A DNA stretch of 64,000 nt. Origin: JANQPC01 sp039208375. Lineage in GTDB: Bacteria; Pseudomonadota; Alphaproteobacteria; Rhodobacterales; Rhodobacteraceae. Under the pieces are notes generated by a model. It did not search any database, was not told the DNA's origin, and saw only the letters and a list, made by a program, of their open reading frames with translations. The stretch lies in assembly GCA_039208375.1 (NCBI GenBank), contig JBCCRC010000008.1, positions 1-64,000 on the forward strand. The letters run 5' to 3'. The position numbers and the translations under genes were made by a program. This document shows positions 60,472-64,000 of the stretch, one piece after another (the first letter of the stretch is position 1; the number at the start of each line of letters is the position of its first letter).

Positions 60472-61754
60472 CTCGCGAACCCCGCCTCGGAGGCATCTTC
60501 GGGCCCGTAGATGTTCCGAAGGTCTGCCATCTTGGCAGACTTCATTGCGCTGGCAAGGCGCGAGAGGTCAAGCGCGCGGAACTCGTTCCATTCCGTCAGG
60601 ATAACCACCGCATCAGCCGCTTCGGCAGCGGCATAGACGTCTTCATGCCAAATCACGCCGGGCAGAAGCTTCTTACCCTCCCGATGGCCCTCGGGATCCA
60701 CGACGCGCACCTCAGCGCCACCACCGACAAGGGCGGGAACTATTGTAAGGCTCGGAGCGTCGCGCATATCGTCGGTATTTGGTTTGAAGGTGACACCCAG
60801 TACGAGAATCTTCTTTCCGTTCACGTCGCCGTCGCAAAGATCGGTGATTTTGTCGATCATCCGGCGTTTAACGAGATCGTTGACCGACATCACCGTCTCG
60901 GTAATTCGCATGGGGACGGCGTTTTCCTGTCCGATCCGTGCGAGGGCGCTGGTGTCCTTAGGAAAGCACGATCCGCCGTAACCCGGGCCTGCATGAAGGA
61001 ACTTGCCGCCAATCCGGCCATCCAGCCCGATGGCGCGCGCGATTTCCTTCACATCCGCCCCAACGCGCTCGGCGAGCATGGCAATCTCGTTAATGAAGGT
61101 GATCTTGGTCGCCAGAAACGCATTGGCGGCGTATTTCGTTAGCTCGGCAGACGCGAGATCGGTGGTGATGATGGGCGCATCGCGCAGGTAAAGCGGGCGG
61201 TAGATTTCAGCCATCACCTCGCCCGCACGCTCATTTTCAACACCGACCACAACACGGTCCGGCCGCATGAAATCGTCAATCGCCGCGCCTTCGCGCAAGA
61301 ATTCAGGGTTGGAGGCCACGTCGAAATCGGCGCTGGGGTTAGCCTCGGCGATGATTTCCTTCACACGCGCGTTCGTGCCCACGGGAACCGTCGATTTCGT
61401 CACGACCACGGTATAGCCATCCATGGCGTGGGCAATCTGTTTGGCGGCTTCGAACACGTACGTCAGGTCAGCGTGGCCGTCGCCGCGGCGCGTGGGTGTG
61501 CCAACGGCGATAAACACCGCATCCGAACTTGCCACGGCGCCGGCCAAATCGTCGGTAAAGCTCAGGCGCCCGGCTTCGACATTACGGGCCATGAGCGACT
61601 CAAGCCCCGGCTCGTAGATGGGCACCTCGCCGCGGCGCAACATCTCAACCTTAGAGGTGTCGACATCTACGCATACGATCTCGTGCCCGAAATCAGAAAA
61701 ACAAACGCCGGAAACAAGGCCCACGTAGCCCGAGCCGATCATCGCGATTTTCAT
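60450..61754 (-). CDS. ugd: UDP-glucose 6-dehydrogenase
   Basis: Oxidises UDP-glucose to UDP-glucuronate with two NAD, 434 residues. The NAD motif is IGSGYVGLVSGVCFSDFGH; FIAVGTPTRRGDGHADL, STVPVGTN, NPEFLREGAAIDDFM and the catalytic-cysteine block HAGPGYGGSCFPKDTSAL follow. AILTEWNEFRAL-like VVILTEWNEFRALDL is present near the end. It supplies UDP-glucuronate directly and, through the epimerase at 37514-38533, UDP-galacturonate. It overlaps xrtD tail to tail. Confidence 0.96.
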   Translation of the reverse strand: MKIAMIGSGYVGLVSGVCFSDFGHEIVCVDVDTSKVEMLRRGEVPIYEPGLESLMARNVEAGRLSFTDDLAGAVASSDAVFIAVGTPTRRGDGHADLTYVFEAAKQIAHAMDGYTVVVTKSTVPVGTNARVKEIIAEANPSADFDVASNPEFLREGAAIDDFMRPDRVVVGVENERAGEVMAEIYRPLYLRDAPIITTDLASAELTKYAANAFLATKITFINEIAMLAERVGADVKEIARAIGLDGRIGGKFLHAGPGYGGSCFPKDTSALARIGQENAVPMRITETVMSVNDLVKRRMIDKITDLCDGDVNGKKILVLGVTFKPNTDDMRDAPSLTIVPALVGGGAEVRVVDPEGHREGKKLLPGVIWHEDVYAAAEAADAVVILTEWNEFRALDLSRLASAMKSAKMADLRNIYGPEDASEAGFASYVSVGR

Positions 61755-61914
61755 GGAAAACTGCCTGTGTTGTCAGATGCGCGTGACGTGCGCTAGCGAA
61801 GCCGCGATGTCAACGAAAGCAGTCGTTAGATTAGTTATTGTTGACGGGGTGTGGACCGTGGGGCGCGCCAACGAGGCACTGGCCGGGGATGGGCAAAGGC
61901 CTCGGGGCCGCGCC

Positions 61915-63519
61915 TTAGCGTTCCGTAAGCTTCAGCTCGATCCGCCGATTCTGCGCCCTTGCCTGCGCGGTATCGGCAGCGTTGACCGGGCGAAACTCCC
62001 CAAACCCCGCCGCGGCAAGCCGATCGGGCGGAAACCCCAGATCGTCGATCATGAAACGCACAACCGACAGCGCACGCGCCTGGCTAAGCTCCCAGTTATC
62101 CGCAAACTCGGCGCCGGGCTGGAGCGGGATGTTGTCGGTATGCCCGTCCACGCGCAGGATCCAGTCCAGCCCCTCGGGGATCCGATCCGCCACATCCAGC
62201 ATGATTTGCGAAACTGCCACGATCTGCCCCTGCCCGGCCTGGGCCAGATCGGCCGAAGCGCTCTCAAACAGAACTTCCGAGGAAAACACGAAGCGGTCCC
62301 CAACGATCTCAACGCCATCGACATCACCAAGCACACCGCGCAACTCACCGAAGAATTCCGAACGGTAACGTTCGAGATCCTGCGCTTCGGCTTCCAACCG
62401 CAGGCGCTCACGCTCCTCAAGCTCTGCACGGCGGCGTTCTTCAGCCACAGCGCGGGCCAGGGCTGTATTCAGCTGGCTTCCCAGTGCTTCGATCTGCACC
62501 TGTGACAGCTCATCTTGCTCGCGCGCGTCATCAAGTAGGCTTTGCAGCGAGCCAAGCTGCGTCCGCAAGGCCGCGATCTGTTCGTTCAGAAGCGTGACAC
62601 GGCGCAGGCTATCGGCTGACTTCGCCTCTTCTTCCTCAAGAGCAGCATTTGCGACGGCGAGAAGTGCCGCCTGACGCTCCGCTTCGCTTATTTGTGCGTC
62701 GGCGGACGCTTCCGCTTCGTCCCGCGCCGCCTGTGCCGCCGCCAGAAGCGTCAACGTGTTTTCCGCATCACGCCGCTGTTCTTCCAGAGCAAGCGTCATG
62801 GCTGTGAGTTCCGCGTCTGCGTTTTCAAGACGCTCCCGAAGCGCTTCCGCCGCTGCAGCCTCTGCCAACCGCGCGGCTTCTGTCTCATCAAGCTCTGCCG
62901 CCGCCGCTTCTGCCTCTGCCTGCAAATCGGCCGTCAGAGCCTCAAGCGCCTCGCGCCGGGCCGCGGCAAGGCGCGCTTCTTCCGCCTGCACGTCGATCTC
63001 GGTACGTGCCTGCGCCAAGGCCAATTGCAGCGCCTCCTGTTCAGAAATCAGCCGCTCTTGCGTTTCTTCGAGCGCTGCGACCGTACCAAGGGCTTCATCG
63101 CGCTGCGACAGAAGCCCGGCCACCTGCGCCTCAAACGCCGTGATCCGTTCCTGGTTCTCGGCAAGTTGGGCTTCCTGCGTAGCGACTTGCCCTGTAAGCG
63201 TAGCGATCAGTGCGGCCTGGGTGCTCACCTCGTTCTCGGCGTCGGAGAGATCACTGCTCAGTTGCGCTGCAGCATCTTCCAGATCGGCCACGCGGCGCTG
63301 TTCGAGCCCCAGCGCCTGGGCGAGGTTGACTACCTCGCCGGCCAGTTCATCAAGCTCGCTTTCCTGCCCCGAAATCGTCTCCTGCAGCACGTATTGCAGG
63401 ATCATGAAGATCGTTAGCACGAACATCAAAACTAGCAGAAGCGCTGTCATCGCGTCCACAAAGCCAGGCCAGATTGAGCCCGACATGCGCTGCTGTGCTC
63501 TGGTTCGGGTGAGCGCCAT
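61915..63519 (-). CDS. OmpA/MotB-like envelope protein with long coiled coil
   Basis: A 534-residue protein with a short N-terminal cytoplasmic tail, one membrane helix (about 20-42, FVDAMTALLLVLMFVLTIFM with the aspartate of an ion-channel helix) and a 300-residue coiled coil of Ala/Glu/Gln/Leu-rich heptads (about 60-395). A C-terminal OmpA peptidoglycan-binding domain (about 410-530) has RVDGHTDNIPLQPG and AAGFGEFRPV. The helix aspartate and domain order resemble MotB/ExbD-type stator partners. It starts three bases after the upstream gene, an ExbB/MotA-like protein, so they likely form an energised envelope complex (inference). Confidence 0.85.
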   Translation of the reverse strand: MALTRTRAQQRMSGSIWPGFVDAMTALLLVLMFVLTIFMILQYVLQETISGQESELDELAGEVVNLAQALGLEQRRVADLEDAAAQLSSDLSDAENEVSTQAALIATLTGQVATQEAQLAENQERITAFEAQVAGLLSQRDEALGTVAALEETQERLISEQEALQLALAQARTEIDVQAEEARLAAARREALEALTADLQAEAEAAAAELDETEAARLAEAAAAEALRERLENADAELTAMTLALEEQRRDAENTLTLLAAAQAARDEAEASADAQISEAERQAALLAVANAALEEEEAKSADSLRRVTLLNEQIAALRTQLGSLQSLLDDAREQDELSQVQIEALGSQLNTALARAVAEERRRAELEERERLRLEAEAQDLERYRSEFFGELRGVLGDVDGVEIVGDRFVFSSEVLFESASADLAQAGQGQIVAVSQIMLDVADRIPEGLDWILRVDGHTDNIPLQPGAEFADNWELSQARALSVVRFMIDDLGFPPDRLAAAGFGEFRPVNAADTAQARAQNRRIELKLTER

Positions 63520-63522
63520 GGG

Positions 63523-64000
63523 TTAGCTGCCGCCGCGGCCCAGCTGCTCCACAGCCCGGGTAAGCTGGTTGAGATCGGCGCGCAGGTCGGCAAGCATTTC
63601 CTGCCGGCCAGCGGAAAGCTCCTCAAGGATACGAAGAAGCTGCACATCCATCGAACGCAGGCGCATCCGAGCTTCGCCATCGGTCTCGCCCTGCTGGCCG
63701 ACCGTCGCCCCCTGTTCGGCACGCGCTTCGAGAAGCTGGATCAGGCGTTCCTGCCCGGCCACGATCCTAGCGAGATCTTCCGCGGGCGCACCACCACCAC
63801 CACCGCCCTGGCCAACAAGCTGCTGCACTGAATCGGTAAGGGTAGCGATCCGCGCATCAATGGCATGGCGGCTGGCATCTGAGCTTTCGTATAGCGTCTT
63901 TAGCCCATCCATCTGCTCGGCCATATGATCAAGCACAATCGAGGTGGCGCCACTGTCGCCCCCAATATCGCCATCGCCCTCGCCTGTCGCAAAGCCCACC
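63523..64000 (-). CDS. C-terminal part of ExbB/MotA-like protein (cut by window end)
   Basis: The frame is open to the window edge; only the last 158 codons are seen and the true start lies outside. The visible part is a hydrophilic alpha-helical tail (MAEQMDGLKTLYESSDASRH, QQLVGQGGGGGGAPAEDLAR, RLRSMDVQLLRILEEL and LRADLNQLTRAVEQLGRGG). It carries a Gly-rich break near the middle. Assignment as MotA/ExbB-like comes from the coupled downstream partner and from the usual layout of this two-gene pair in Rhodobacterales, not from a visible channel domain. Confidence 0.5.
   Translation of the reverse strand, partial: VGFATGEGDGDIGGDSGATSIVLDHMAEQMDGLKTLYESSDASRHAIDARIATLTDSVQQLVGQGGGGGGAPAEDLARIVAGQERLIQLLEARAEQGATVGQQGETDGEARMRLRSMDVQLLRILEELSAGRQEMLADLRADLNQLTRAVEQLGRGGS

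Noticed and set aside
62692..63526. Two long plus-strand frames opposite the coiled-coil gene
   Set aside because: Ser/Ala/Arg-rich or Arg/Phe-rich composition is the shadow of Glu/Ala/Leu heptads; no RBS or family match.

Overview
The window looks like chromosomal DNA of a GC-rich alphaproteobacterium, most probably Rhodobacterales (Rhodobacteraceae-like). The basis is family content rather than any rRNA marker, none of which is present. It holds a DUF6525 protein next to DUF1826 and COG0523 zinc genes, an XrtD-type exosortase fused to EpsI, a homolog of the Rhodobacter capsulatus gene-transfer-agent spike base protein (Rcc01079 family), alphaproteobacterial Tad pilus genes and an ExbB/OmpA-like pair. 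Genes are dense, ATGA and TAATG overlaps are common, and most starts could be refined by translational coupling. I saw no tRNA, rRNA, insertion sequence or CRISPR array.

Layout. (1) 0.1-7.2 kb is a zinc-starvation regulon: zur-znuC-znuB diverge from znuA around one Zur-box-like palindrome. A second near-identical box precedes an operon of two COG0523 GTPases, a previously easy-to-miss 35-codon ORF, DUF1826, DUF6525 and perhaps a small membrane protein. (2) 7.2-14.5 kb encodes the Na+-translocating NADH:quinone reductase nqrABCDEF, with its maturation factors nqrM and apbE divergently upstream. (3) 14.8-25.8 kb is metabolic and miscellaneous: a DUF2306 membrane protein, a fused 2-oxoacid dehydrogenase E1, an acyl-CoA ligase, a BASS-family transporter, a SWIM zinc-finger/DUF6493 pair and an L,D-transpeptidase. 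(4) 26.0-29.3 kb is a reduced Tad/Flp pilus cluster (TadD-like TPR lipoprotein, prepilin peptidase, Flp pilin, CpaC secretin, small lipoprotein) closed by a strong terminator.

(5) 29.5-61.8 kb is a large surface-polysaccharide locus. It makes nucleotide sugars for L-fucose (ManC, Gmd, Fcl), L-rhamnose (RfbCBDA), galactose (GalE), glucuronate (Ugd) and probably galacturonate (UDP-glucuronate epimerase). It also has four ordinary glycosyltransferases, a WecG/TagA-type transferase, an O-antigen polymerase/ligase-like membrane protein, a sulfotransferase and the exosortase. No initiating phosphoglycosyltransferase, Wzx flippase or Wza/Wzc export genes are present here. An RND efflux pair interrupts the locus at 33.2-37.5 kb, and a 1197-residue Pro/Glu-rich beta-helix protein lies at 38.6-42.2 kb.

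(6) Inside the polysaccharide locus, 52.4-56.0 kb is a translationally coupled four-gene operon of signal-peptide-less, beta-rich, tail-spike-like proteins. A homolog of the gene-transfer-agent spike base protein sits 2.4 kb further on at 58.4-58.6 kb. I regard this as the most interesting part: a possible spike or adhesin module encoded beside the polysaccharide that it may recognise. (7) The window ends in an ExbB/MotA-like gene, cut by the edge, and a long coiled-coil OmpA/MotB-like partner.
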